From Nonomuraea guangzhouensis (GTDB lineage Bacteria; Actinomycetota; Actinomycetes; Streptosporangiales; Streptosporangiaceae), in the NCBI RefSeq assembly GCF_019396345.1, contig NZ_JAHKRM010000003.1, positions 186,001 through 250,000 on the forward strand: a stretch of DNA of 64,000 bases. Reading direction: 5' to 3'. The position numbers were made by a program, and so were the translations under genes. This document shows, piece by piece, positions 32,378 to 40,740 of this stretch. Position 1 is the first letter of the stretch. Each line of letters begins with the position of its first letter. Under the pieces are notes generated by a model, which saw only the letters and a list, made by a program, of their open reading frames with translations, was not told the origin of the DNA and did no database searches.

Positions 32378-33445
32378 ATGCGCCTTCGTCACGTCCTGGT
32401 GAGCCTGGCCTTTGTGCCCGCGCTCGCCGCGCCAGCAGCTGCCCACGCGTCAACGGCCGACGATCCCGGCGTGCTGCCCCAGAAGACCCACTTCGACCTT
32501 CAGGCCCACCGCGGTGGCATCGGCATGACGACCGAGGAGTCGCTGGAGGGGTTCGGTAAGGCGATGCGCCTCGGGGTCAGCACTCTGGAGCTGGACACCC
32601 ACGTCACCAAGGACGAGAAGGTCGTCGTCAACCACGACCGGCAGATCAGCGCCCAGAAGTGCCGCGACACGGCACCGGTCACGCCCGGCGATCCGCTGTA
32701 CCCGTACGTCGGAAAGTACATCAAGGACCTGACCCTGGCTCAGATCAAGACCATGGACTGCGGGTATCAGCAGTTGCCCGGTTTCCCCGAGCAGGAGCAG
32801 ATCAAGGGCTTCCGGATGATCGAGCTCAAGGACGTCTTGAACCTCGTCAAGAGCTACCGCGCCAAGCAGGTCACGCTCAACATCGAGACCAAGGTCGAGG
32901 CGGGCGCGCCCCAGCAGACCGCGCCTCGCGAGCTGTTCGTCCGCCGGGTCTTCGAAGAGATCCACGCCTCGGGGATCGAGCGGCAGGTCACCATCCAGTC
33001 CTTCGACTGGGGCGCCTTGATGGAGATGCATCGGCTTGCGCCGACGTGGCCGCTGGTGGCGCTGACGAACTACGACTTCCTTCAGGTCGGCAAGCCCGGC
33101 GCCTCTCCGTGGCTCGGTGGCATTGACGTCGACGACTATGAAGGTGATTTCGTGAAGGCGGCCGCCGCCGTCCCTGGCGTCACGGCCCTTTCTCCTAACT
33201 ACGGCTTCCCGCAGAGTGGGAAGGTCGGTGACGCGGGCTTCCGTTTCTACCCCGACCAGGCGATGGTGTCGCAGGCGCACGCCCGGGGCCTGAAGGTCGT
33301 CCCGTGGACCTGCGACGACCCCGCCACCATTGAGGCCCTCATGGACATGGGCGTTGACGGCATCATCACGAACTACCCGAACCACGTCCGGCAGATCATG
33401 GCCGACCGCGGCATGCGACTGCCGAAGGCCTACGAGCCACACTGA
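32378..33445 (+). CDS. secreted glycerophosphodiester phosphodiesterase
   Basis: 355 residues; signal peptide 1-25 (LVSLAFVPALAAPAAAHA). The GDPD active site is complete: AHRGG (H44, R45), E71 and D73 in LELDTHVTKD, and the second His in VVNHDRQIS (H86). The barrel closes with KVVPWTCDDPATIEAL and GIITNYPNHVRQI. The enzyme splits deacylated phospholipids into glycerol-3-phosphate and an alcohol, probably for phosphate scavenging outside the cell. A 340-base internal part is duplicated at 24182-24522. Confidence 0.93.
   Translation: MRLRHVLVSLAFVPALAAPAAAHASTADDPGVLPQKTHFDLQAHRGGIGMTTEESLEGFGKAMRLGVSTLELDTHVTKDEKVVVNHDRQISAQKCRDTAPVTPGDPLYPYVGKYIKDLTLAQIKTMDCGYQQLPGFPEQEQIKGFRMIELKDVLNLVKSYRAKQVTLNIETKVEAGAPQQTAPRELFVRRVFEEIHASGIERQVTIQSFDWGALMEMHRLAPTWPLVALTNYDFLQVGKPGASPWLGGIDVDDYEGDFVKAAAAVPGVTALSPNYGFPQSGKVGDAGFRFYPDQAMVSQAHARGLKVVPWTCDDPATIEALMDMGVDGIITNYPNHVRQIMADRGMRLPKAYEPH
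33029..33369. repeat. segment duplicated at 24182-24522
   Basis: Internal part of the phosphodiesterase gene, repeated in direct orientation about 8.8 kb to the left with about 97% identity by eye. Confidence 0.85.
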
Positions 33446-33520
33446 CTCCCTCCCGGGCGAGCGTCCTGGCCCGGAACTCAGGAGTGAGTCGTTCACGGGT
33501 CGGCGGCAAGTTGCCGCACG

Positions 33521-34507
33521 TTGCTTCCGACCCCTGCCGACGCCACTGAGCTCCCCGGCGGCAAGGCCAACTACGTCGTCACCCTGGGCCGGCTGCGCGC
33601 CGACGTCCGGGACAACTGGGTGCGTCTGGGCACGTACCAGTTCGCGACCGACGGCACCGTCACGGCGCGCACGTACCTGTGGTGGCAGAACGCGCCCGCC
33701 GCCCGCGAGGGCACTGGCACCACACCCGACCTCGACAGCTGCTCGACCGTCAGCGGCGCGGTCGGCCATACCCGCGTTCGCCACTGTGAGGTGCTGACGG
33801 CGGGCGGGTTCATGGACTCCCTGCCCGAGTCGCGCACCGGCACCTTCAGCGTCGCCGGCGACGTCCTGAACATCACGTGGAACATCGCCCAGACCTGGTC
33901 CGAACAGTGGTACCTGCGGCCCAACAGCGACGGCACGCTCGTCCGGCTGGAGAGCAAGTACAACACCCTCGCCACCCACGCCTACGGCTACGGCAGCAAC
34001 GCGGCGCTGTCCACACGCCGGTCGATGAGCACCGTGCAAGCTTTCCCCGGGACGCTCAAGCAGGATCTCGCGTCCTGGACGAAGGAGAACGTGACCACCT
34101 CGACCGGACAGGTGTTCGCCAACACGGCCTACCGCACGTGCACGACGACGACCTGGTGCCTGACCTACGCCCAGCCGTCGTCGGCGAGCGCCTGCCAGGC
34201 GAGCGGCGGCTGCCCCAACTACGGCGGCGGCACGGCCACCAACGACAGCTCGATCCAGTACTACCTGGTCAAGGTCTCCAGCAACGACCGGCGCGACACG
34301 CTCTGGCACTGGTGCACGTGCCTGGCCAGGGAGCGCGGCGAGTTCTGCTACACCGGCAACTCCCACGTCAAGCCGCTGCTGCAGATCATCGACGACGACG
34401 GCGGCTTCCACGGCTGGGTGGGCGCCGAGGCGTCCTTCTACCCTTCGGGCAGCGATCCGCGCTACTCCGACCAGCTCAGCACCTTCCGAGTCACCGACAC
34501 CCGGTAG
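33521..34507 (+). CDS. Cys-rich secreted-type protein lacking its signal peptide
   Basis: 328 codons are open from a TTG at 33521; an in-frame TGA lies shortly upstream at about 33486 and no better start exists. The protein begins PTPADATELPGGKANYVVTL, which looks like the mature start of an exported protein, and has many cysteines (SCSTVSG, RHCEV, TCTTTTWC, ACQASGGC, HWCTCLARERGEFC) that suggest disulphides. A normal leader is missing, so the gene may have lost its 5' end or be translated in another way. The fold and function are not recognised. Confidence 0.6.
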   Translation: MLPTPADATELPGGKANYVVTLGRLRADVRDNWVRLGTYQFATDGTVTARTYLWWQNAPAAREGTGTTPDLDSCSTVSGAVGHTRVRHCEVLTAGGFMDSLPESRTGTFSVAGDVLNITWNIAQTWSEQWYLRPNSDGTLVRLESKYNTLATHAYGYGSNAALSTRRSMSTVQAFPGTLKQDLASWTKENVTTSTGQVFANTAYRTCTTTTWCLTYAQPSSASACQASGGCPNYGGGTATNDSSIQYYLVKVSSNDRRDTLWHWCTCLARERGEFCYTGNSHVKPLLQIIDDDGGFHGWVGAEASFYPSGSDPRYSDQLSTFRVTDTR

Positions 34508-34669
34508 CCGCACACAGCCCGGCGACGTTGCCGTTGGCGGTCCAGCGGAAGGGCGTGGCAGAAGGTGATGACCTTGTCACTGTGACGCCAGAGGGTGCGC
34601 CGGTCTGCTTGTGATTACTTAGCGTATGCAACGTCAACGCTCAGTAATCGTACGAGGTGAAAGGCATCC

Positions 34670-35101
34670 ATGCACCGCACCCTGACTAAGATCGTCACGG
34701 CTCTCGCAGCCATCGCGGCTCTCAGCGTCGCCACCCCCGCACCCGCTCAGGCGGCAGAGTCGGCCTACTTCGTGATGACCGACGTCACCCGCGAAGAGTT
34801 CGTCGTCAAGCTCACCGACCCTGCCAAGATCCAGCACGCCCGCGAGCTGGTGAACGGCGAGACCGCAGATCGGCCGCACGTCATCGGACGCATCCTCAAG
34901 CGCCAAGCCCCCTACAACCCGCGCTGGAGCTATCACCTGAACACCGACACCGTCGACTTCTTCGACCAGGCGTTGGAGGTATGCGACGCGACGATCCCCT
35001 ACGTCGAGGACTACCTGGACGAGGCCGGCGGGGCGTTCCTGCCCGGCCTCGTCTGGTGCGACTGGACTTCCAGGCTCGTGCGCGAAATTCCGGCGCCATA
35101 G
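34670..35101 (+). CDS. secreted BP74-like domain protein
   Basis: 143 residues; the signal peptide is about 1-29 ([20 protein letters not shown]). The mature part follows the BP74 N-terminal domain pattern: [19 protein letters not shown], the IQHARELV segment, [34 protein letters not shown] and a closing [18 protein letters not shown]. Such proteins are widespread in actinomycetes and in Dictyostelium; the two cysteines probably pair. Biochemical function unknown. A strong hairpin follows the stop. Confidence 0.8.
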   Translation: MHRTLTKIVTALAAIAALSVATPAPAQAAESAYFVMTDVTREEFVVKLTDPAKIQHARELVNGETADRPHVIGRILKRQAPYNPRWSYHLNTDTVDFFDQALEVCDATIPYVEDYLDEAGGAFLPGLVWCDWTSRLVREIPAP

Positions 35102-35121
35102 AACGGACGTCGTCCGCCGCC

Positions 35122-35152
35122 GCGGCCTCTGGAGAACCGCTCCAGGGGCCGC
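35122..35152. terminator. hairpin between convergent genes
   Basis: A 13-base stem (GCGGCCTCTGGAG with CTCCAGGGGCCGC, one mismatch) and a five-base loop lie between the convergent BP74-like and VOC genes. It can serve both strands; the T-run is poor, as is common in high-GC actinomycetes. Confidence 0.6.
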
Positions 35153-35166
35153 CCCCATGCTCTGCG

Positions 35167-35904
35167 TCAGCCCTTGCCGATGACGCAGAACTCGTTGCCC
35201 TCCGGGTCGGCGAGCACCGTCCACGACACCTCGCCCTGGCCGACGTCGGCGCTGATGGCGCCCAGAGTCCGCAGCCGGGCCACCTCCGCCTCCTTGCCGT
35301 CAATGGGGTACGGCAGCAGGTCGATATGGATGCGATTCGACACGGTCGTCACGTCGGACGTGCGGCAAAGCTCCAGATACGGCCCGACGCCATCGGCGGA
35401 GCGCAGCACCGCGTGATCGTCGGTCACCTCGTGCACGGTCAAGTCCACCGCCTCGCCCCAGAACCGCGCCAAGGCCCGCGGGTCCGCGCAGTCGACCACC
35501 ACGGCGGCGATCGGGCCGGTGTCCCGATAGATCTCCCGAGGCTCCAGCACGCAGAACATGTTGCCCTCAGGGTCGGTCAGAACCGTCCACGGGACGTCGC
35601 CCTGGCCCACATCGACGGGCGTGGCGCCGAGCTCCTTCAGGCGCGCGACCAACTCGGTCTGATGGGCCGCGGAGGTGGTGGCGAGTTCGAGGTGTACGCG
35701 GTACTTCACCGTTTCGGGGTCCGGGACGGTCACGAAATCGATGTAGAAGCCGGCGGGGTCCGGCCAGACGAAGCCCTCGGGCTCGAGGTTGGTCACGCCG
35801 GGTCCCTCGCTGGACATGCCCCAGCCAAGCGCCTCCGCCCAGAAACGGCCGAGCGCCGCGTCATCCTGAGCCTTGAAGTTCACCTGAACAAGTCTCAATG
35901 CCAT
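35167..35904 (-). CDS. two-domain VOC (glyoxalase-like) protein
   Basis: 245 residues from the ATG at 35904; starts further upstream are weaker. Two VOC halves are visible: VNFKAQDDAALGRFWAEALG to WTVLTDPEGNMFCVLEP, then VVDCADPRALARFWGEAVDL to WTVLADPEGNEFCVIGKG. Each has the FW-EAL and DPEGNxFCV signatures of the actinobacterial glyoxalase-like family, many members of which bind antibiotics or small metabolites. The enzymatic role cannot be assigned. Confidence 0.88.
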   Translation of the reverse strand: MALRLVQVNFKAQDDAALGRFWAEALGWGMSSEGPGVTNLEPEGFVWPDPAGFYIDFVTVPDPETVKYRVHLELATTSAAHQTELVARLKELGATPVDVGQGDVPWTVLTDPEGNMFCVLEPREIYRDTGPIAAVVVDCADPRALARFWGEAVDLTVHEVTDDHAVLRSADGVGPYLELCRTSDVTTVSNRIHIDLLPYPIDGKEAEVARLRTLGAISADVGQGEVSWTVLADPEGNEFCVIGKG

Positions 35905-36221
35905 GCCGCTGATCATATGCCCAGGTAGATAAGGCCTTGTTCGTATTCGGCCGCTCAAGGTGGGCTAGGTGCGAGGTGGCCAGTCCCAGGTCCGTGTGAG
36001 CGTCGCCGCCTTCCAAAGACGCGACGTTAAGCTCTCTGATCAGCAGGGCGTCCGCGTCAGCCATCGCTCAGGGGCCGGTCTGACGGGCGAAACGCGCGGG
36101 TCGGAGGGATCGGCTGTGTCGCGGTGAGAGATTTTTCCGGGGCCGTGTCGATCCGCGGGCCGCTCGTTCGACCTGTAGGTGCGAGGGCCGAGAGGCGGCC
36201 CCGCGGGACGAGGAGAACGCG
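35905..36221. other. intergenic region, only a doubtful small frame
   Basis: The stretch between the divergent VOC and DGPF genes holds a minus-strand frame of 67 codons from 36064 (MADADALLIRELNVASLEGG) that overlaps the VOC start. It may be a gene remnant, but no family was recognised. Promoters for both genes should lie here. Confidence 0.4.
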
Positions 36222-36602
36222 ATGTCGAAGTACATGCTGATCATGCGGGGCACCGATGAGTCGAACGCCGCCATGATGGCCTCGATCGAGGAGGGGATTG
36301 CCAAGACCCGCCTGTTCATCGAGGAGATGATGAAGGCCGGCGTGCTCCTCGGGGCCGAAGGTCTGGACGATCCGGGCCAGGGCGTCGTGGTCGACTTCAG
36401 TGGTGAGGTCCCGGTGGTCACGGACGGGCCGTACGGGGAGACCAAGGAGCTGTTCGGGGGCTTCTTCCTGCTCGACGTCGCCTCGAAGCAGGAGGCGGTC
36501 GAGTGGGCCAAGCGGGTCCCGGTGGCCCCTGGGGCCAAGATCGAGATCCGGCGGGTGCCCGGCGAGGACGAGGTTCCGCAGGACAGCACGGTCCAGGGCT
36601 GA
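36222..36602 (+). CDS. DGPF (YCII-related) protein
   Basis: 126 residues. The YCII-related fold starts MSKYMLIMRGTDES and holds the name-giving DGPYGETKELFGGFFLLD motif (about residues 67-84). The ECF sigma gene overlaps its stop by one base (TGATG). DGPF proteins are the standard partner of ECF42 sigma factors, whose target genes they usually are. GACGAGGAGA precedes the start. Confidence 0.93.
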   Translation: MSKYMLIMRGTDESNAAMMASIEEGIAKTRLFIEEMMKAGVLLGAEGLDDPGQGVVVDFSGEVPVVTDGPYGETKELFGGFFLLDVASKQEAVEWAKRVPVAPGAKIEIRRVPGEDEVPQDSTVQG

Positions 36603-37852
36603 TGGGTACGGCCGACGTCGAGGCCGTCTGGCGGATCGAGTCGGCGCGGATCGTCGCCGCGCTGACCCGGTTCACCGGCGATTTCGGGCTGGCCGAGGAC
36701 GCGGCCCAGGAGGCGGTGGCCGAGGCGCTGGTGTCGTGGCCGCTCGACGCTCCGGCCAATCCGGCCGGCTGGCTGATGGCCACGGCCCGGCGGCGGGCGA
36801 TCGACGCGATCCGCCGCCGGAGCGCCCTGCAGGACCGATACGCCCTGCTGGCGACCGACCCGACGGTCGACCCGGCGGTCGGCTCGGCGGTCGGCTCGGC
36901 GGTTGACGAAGGCATCGATCCCGACCGGATCGATGACGACGTGCTGGCGCTGATGTTCATCAGCTGCCACCCGGTGCTCTCCCCTGAGGCCCGGGTGGCG
37001 CTGACCCTGCGCGTGGTCGCCGGCCTGTCCAGCGAGGAGATCGCCCGCGCGTTCCTCGTACCCGTGCCGACCGTGCAGGCCCGCATCACCCGGGCCAAGA
37101 AGACGATCGCGGCGGCCGGGGTGCCGTTCGAGCTGCCGCCAGCCGGCGAGCGCCGGGAGCGGCTGGGCGGCGTACTCAGCGTCCTCTACGTGATCTTCAC
37201 CGAGGGGTCGACGGCCACGTCGGGTGACCGGCTGCTGCGCCCCGATGTCGCGTATGAGGCGATCCGGCTGGCCCGCACGCTGGCCGCGCTGCAGCCGGAC
37301 GAGCCGGAGGTGCACGGCCTGCTGGCGTTGTGCGAGCTGACGGCCGCGCGTTTCCCGGCCCGGACCGGCCCGGACGGTTCGCCGGTCCTGCTCGACGAGC
37401 AGGACCGGCGGCGGTGGGACTTCTCGGCGATCCGCCGTGGGCTGGCCGCGCTGGCCAAGGCATCGACTCGCGGGCTCGGCCCGTACGGCCTGCAGGCCGC
37501 GATCGCCGCCACCCACGCGTCGGCGCCGTCGGTCGAGGAGACCGACTGGGACCGGATCGTGGTGCTCTACGAGGCGCTCGGCCGGGTCGCGCCCTCGCCG
37601 GTGGTCGAGCTCAACCGGGCCGTCGCCGTGGCCATGGCCTCGGGTCCGGCGCAAGGCCTGGCCATCGTGGACGAGCTGATCGCCTTGGACCGGCTCCCCG
37701 GCTCGCATCTGGTGCCGACCGTACGCGGGGAGCTGCTGGCCCGACTCGGACGGCTCCCGGAGGCACGCGCCGAGCTGGAACTGGCGGCCCGGCTGTGCGC
37801 CAACCAGCGCGAACGCTCAGTGCTGCTACGCAAGGCGGCCGCGCTGGACTGA
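36602..37852 (+). CDS. ECF42-type sigma factor with TPR-like extension
   Basis: 416 residues. Region 2 holds FTGDFGLAEDAAQEAVAEAL; region 4 holds VAGLSSEEIARAFLVPVPTV followed by QARITRAKK. The long C-terminal extension (about 185-416, containing VLYVIFTEG, LLALCELTAARFPAR and LLARLGRLPEARAELELAAR) is the TPR-like domain of ECF42 (DUF6596), which is needed for activity in studied members. It has no anti-sigma partner. A small in-frame repeat (AVGSAVGSAVD) lies between regions 2 and 4. It is coupled to the DGPF gene. Confidence 0.92.
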   Translation: MGTADVEAVWRIESARIVAALTRFTGDFGLAEDAAQEAVAEALVSWPLDAPANPAGWLMATARRRAIDAIRRRSALQDRYALLATDPTVDPAVGSAVGSAVDEGIDPDRIDDDVLALMFISCHPVLSPEARVALTLRVVAGLSSEEIARAFLVPVPTVQARITRAKKTIAAAGVPFELPPAGERRERLGGVLSVLYVIFTEGSTATSGDRLLRPDVAYEAIRLARTLAALQPDEPEVHGLLALCELTAARFPARTGPDGSPVLLDEQDRRRWDFSAIRRGLAALAKASTRGLGPYGLQAAIAATHASAPSVEETDWDRIVVLYEALGRVAPSPVVELNRAVAVAMASGPAQGLAIVDELIALDRLPGSHLVPTVRGELLARLGRLPEARAELELAARLCANQRERSVLLRKAAALD

Positions 37853-37959
37853 CTTCTCCAGCGCGGCCTGTGGAGATGGCTGACAGTGGGGTACGACCTT
37901 GGCCTGCGACGCTGTGGTCACGCTCGTTTTTCATGGCGAGCGTGGTGGCGAAGCCTCGG

Positions 37960-38547
37960 TCAGGAAGCGAATCCGAAGGCCGCAGGGGACTCAGGCAGAC
38001 CCCATCGCTGGTCGGGGTTGAGGTGGCAGTCCCAGATCACCAGCTGGGTGCCGTTGGCGGTGCTGCCGCGGTTCGCCAGACCGACACACTTGTTGTTGCC
38101 GGCGAAGCTGCGGATGGAGTAGGTGTCGCCGCCCATGGCCGCGAACCTCCATTGCTGGTCGGGGTTGAGGTGGCAGTCCCAGATCACGAGCGGCGTGCCG
38201 TTCTCGGTGCTGCCGCGGTTCGCCAGGCCGACGCACTTGCCGCTGCCGGCGAGTGTGCGGATGGAGCGGTCGTTGTTGCCCTGCCAGATCTGGTCGGGGT
38301 GGAAGTGGCAGTCCCAGATCACCAGCGGGGTCCCGTTCGCGATGCTGCCGCCGTTCCCCAGGCCGACGCACTTGCCGCTGCCGGCCTTGCTGCGCAAGAC
38401 GGTCGAGGGGAGAGCGTTCGCATGGGCGGCGACGACAGGTTGCCCTGCGGAGCCGGTTTCCGCTGTTGCTCCTGGGGTGGCGAGGATGCCACTGGCGATG
38501 ACGGCAGAGGCTCCCAGCGTCATTGCCAGTCGCGCTGACTTCTTCAT
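37960..38547 (-). CDS. secreted ricin B-type lectin
   Basis: 195 residues with GGAGG before the ATG; signal peptide about 1-29. The mature protein is one beta-trefoil made of three repeats, each with GKCVGL or NKCVGL, an NGT-LVIWDCH strand and a DQxW turn (DQIW, DQQW, DQRW), the carbohydrate-binding pattern of ricin B lectins. No catalytic domain is attached. It probably binds sugars outside the cell. Confidence 0.9.
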   Translation of the reverse strand: MKKSARLAMTLGASAVIASGILATPGATAETGSAGQPVVAAHANALPSTVLRSKAGSGKCVGLGNGGSIANGTPLVIWDCHFHPDQIWQGNNDRSIRTLAGSGKCVGLANRGSTENGTPLVIWDCHLNPDQQWRFAAMGGDTYSIRSFAGNNKCVGLANRGSTANGTQLVIWDCHLNPDQRWGLPESPAAFGFAS

Positions 38548-38779
38548 GTCTACCTCCACGGCTAAAGGAATTTCTCTAACCGTGCACCGCAGTGGCTTGC
38601 GCAAGAATCCTCAGATTTAGGGGTTGCGATGGTTGTGGATTCGCTGGATTCGAGTTTTGAGGAAAAGTAAAGAAAAGGTGGCTCGGTGCATCTTTCGCGG
38701 TCAAATGAGGCCGAAGCATAAAGCCGTGATCGGTTGCTTTCTGTGCCTGGAATATCCGTCCTTCAGGGCGGAGAGCAGG

Positions 38780-39595
38780 TCAAATCGAGTAGGCGCCGGA
38801 GGCGAGGGCGATGACGCCGACCACGGTCATCAGCAGTGCCGAGCCGGGGTGCATGGTGATCGAGAGGCGGATGTCCTTCTTCTTCCAGGCGAGCCAGACG
38901 CCCGGGTAGAGGAAGACGAGCTTCGACAGAACCGTCCAGGGGGCCCAGAAGTGGTATACCGAGAAGAAGAAGGTGTTGAAGAACGGGGCCCACTTGCCGA
39001 GTTGCGGGAGGCGGGGCAGCAGGAAGCCGCGGAAGTAGTACTCCTCGAGCAGGGGCAGGGTGAAGCCGGTGAACGGCGCGCAGATGAGCAGCGTGGTGAG
39101 CACGAGCTCCTGCGAGTAGCCCTGGAGGTAGGCGGTGCCGTCGGGGCCGGCGCCCTGGTAGTTCACCCAGGTGAAGAACCAGTCGTAGACGATGTTGTCC
39201 AGCGGGGTCAGCGAGAGCGAGACCACGGTCATCCACACGAGGCACGCGGCCCCGAGCCAGAAGACCTTGCCGCGCGAGAGCGGCTTGTCCCGGTAGTGGA
39301 CGACGCCCTTCATCGTGAAGCGGCCGGTCTGCTTCTTGCCCAGCCACAGCAGGAACAGCTGGAGCGGGAAGAGCACGACCGCGAGGGCGATGGCCCAGGC
39401 CAGGAAGATCGGGAAGCCCATCGTCCGGACCAGGGGAGCGGCGATGAACGCGTACACGGCGACGATGACCGCGCCGGGCACCAGGTGCAGTGCGATGGAG
39501 AGCGGGACGGAGTGACGGTCGGCGAGGAGCTTCGCGACGAAGCCTTTCGGCTGGGCGCCTTGGGTGTTGGCCGGGGGCTGCATTGATGTGTCCAT
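38780..39595 (-). CDS. CPBP family intramembrane protease
   Basis: 271 residues from the ATG at 39595, with six to eight membrane helices. The glutamate motif EEYYFRG (E184, E185, R189) and the following FFNTFFFSVYHFW (H215) are the signature of CPBP/Abi (type II CAAX prenyl endopeptidase-like) proteases. Some bacterial members give bacteriocin self-immunity. No bacteriocin gene is nearby. Longer frames in the upstream region lack a ribosome site. Confidence 0.88.
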   Translation of the reverse strand: MDTSMQPPANTQGAQPKGFVAKLLADRHSVPLSIALHLVPGAVIVAVYAFIAAPLVRTMGFPIFLAWAIALAVVLFPLQLFLLWLGKKQTGRFTMKGVVHYRDKPLSRGKVFWLGAACLVWMTVVSLSLTPLDNIVYDWFFTWVNYQGAGPDGTAYLQGYSQELVLTTLLICAPFTGFTLPLLEEYYFRGFLLPRLPQLGKWAPFFNTFFFSVYHFWAPWTVLSKLVFLYPGVWLAWKKKDIRLSITMHPGSALLMTVVGVIALASGAYSI

Positions 39596-40040
39596 GCCGA
39601 GAATCGTGGCCCCGCGACCCGACACGGAGCTGACATGGACCTGATACGGCTTCGAGTCGCCGTGAAAGGTGCAGGTTATGGTGGGTGCGGACCGGGCGGG
39701 GGCTAGAGAGTGGCCAGGATGCGTCCGACGTCGTGACGGGGCGCGCGATGTTGGTCCGGTGAGCCGGGCCCTGCCTTGATCGCCGCCAATGTCCGGAGAA
39801 TGTCCGATCAATGACCTGGTCAGGCGCTTTTCCGTAGGCCAAAATCAGTGCGGTGTTTCGTCCTTACTCGCGACCCGTCAGCCGAGAGCAATTCGGCGTT
39901 CCAGGTTCGCGTTCGTACGGCCCGCAGGCGCTCCGCCTTGACCCGTCAGGTCGATCTCTCCCGCTCATACGGCGATGAGTTTCGCCGTGGTTTCCAGTCT
40001 GAATCCACACACCCGATCAACCGCACTCGAGGAGAGCATC
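39596..40040. other. intergenic region without recognised gene
   Basis: These 445 bases lie between the divergent CPBP protease and RibD-like genes. Open frames here are short and lack coding composition. The segment should carry two promoters; GGAGAG just before 40041 serves the RibD-like gene. Confidence 0.5.
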
Positions 40041-40622
40041 ATGACTGCTACCTACACCTGGGACGTCTTCTCCACCCTCGACGGCTACGGCTCCTACGCC
40101 GAGGGCGCTGACTGGGGCGGCTATTGGAGCAAGCAGGGCCCCGAGTTGCTCGAGCACCGCGCCGCAGCGTTCGCTACCGAGCAGCGGATGGTCTTCGGGG
40201 CCACCACCTTTCGGGAGACCGCTCAGATCATGTCCTCGGGCATCGACCCCAACACGCTCGATGAGTGGAACGTCCGGACGATGCGAATGCCGGCGACGGT
40301 GGTGTCCTCCACGTTGCAGGACACCCTTGGCTGGCCGGACGCGACCATCGTGAGCGGTGACGCCGTGGACATCGTCGCCCGGCTCAAGAAGGAGTCGAAC
40401 GTGCCGCTTCGCTCGCAGGCCAGCCTGTCGCTGAACCGGGCACTGATGGCCGCCGGCCTTGTCGACCGCCTGCAAGTGACGATCTTCCCCGTTATCTCCG
40501 GACGGACCGGGATCAGCCCAATCCTCGCGGGCGCGGGCGACTTCGACCTCGAGCTGCTCGAGAGCCGGACGCTCGACGGCCACATCCAAGAGCTCGTCTA
40601 CCGGCCCACCCTGCATGTCTGA
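40041..40622 (+). CDS. RibD C-terminal/dihydrofolate reductase-like protein
   Basis: 193 residues, GGAGAG before the ATG. The fold is that of the RibD_C/DfrA-like reductases: TWDVFSTLDGYGSY at the N-terminus, RMVFGATTFRETA, and the C-terminal ALMAAGLVDRLQVTIFPVIS with GRTGISPIL. These use NAD(P)H on unknown substrates and are common as single genes in actinomycetes. No operon partner. Confidence 0.87.
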   Translation: MTATYTWDVFSTLDGYGSYAEGADWGGYWSKQGPELLEHRAAAFATEQRMVFGATTFRETAQIMSSGIDPNTLDEWNVRTMRMPATVVSSTLQDTLGWPDATIVSGDAVDIVARLKKESNVPLRSQASLSLNRALMAAGLVDRLQVTIFPVISGRTGISPILAGAGDFDLELLESRTLDGHIQELVYRPTLHV

Positions 40623-40740
40623 CATATTTGTCGCGCTCAACGGCTGGGACGTGGCTGAGAGCGAGCGGAGCCGGCACCAGGTACGCCGGCTGCGAACTCC
40701 CCTGTGATGCTTCGATTCGGCTCATACGATCCGGGGCGTG

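Noticed and set aside
32450..34513. 687-codon minus-strand frame opposite the phosphodiesterase and Cys-rich genes
   Set aside because: Crosses two real plus-strand genes and shows no motif; composition is that of an antisense frame.
35861..36064. 67-codon minus-strand frame before the VOC gene
   Set aside because: Overlaps the VOC start, has no ribosome site or family match; might be a remnant but is not supported.
36068..37708. 546-codon minus-strand frame opposite the ECF42 sigma gene
   Set aside because: Shadow of the sigma factor and DGPF genes; no recognisable domain.
37853..37900. Possible hairpin after the ECF42 gene
   Set aside because: The stem is only five pairs with a long loop and no T-run; not enough for a terminator call.
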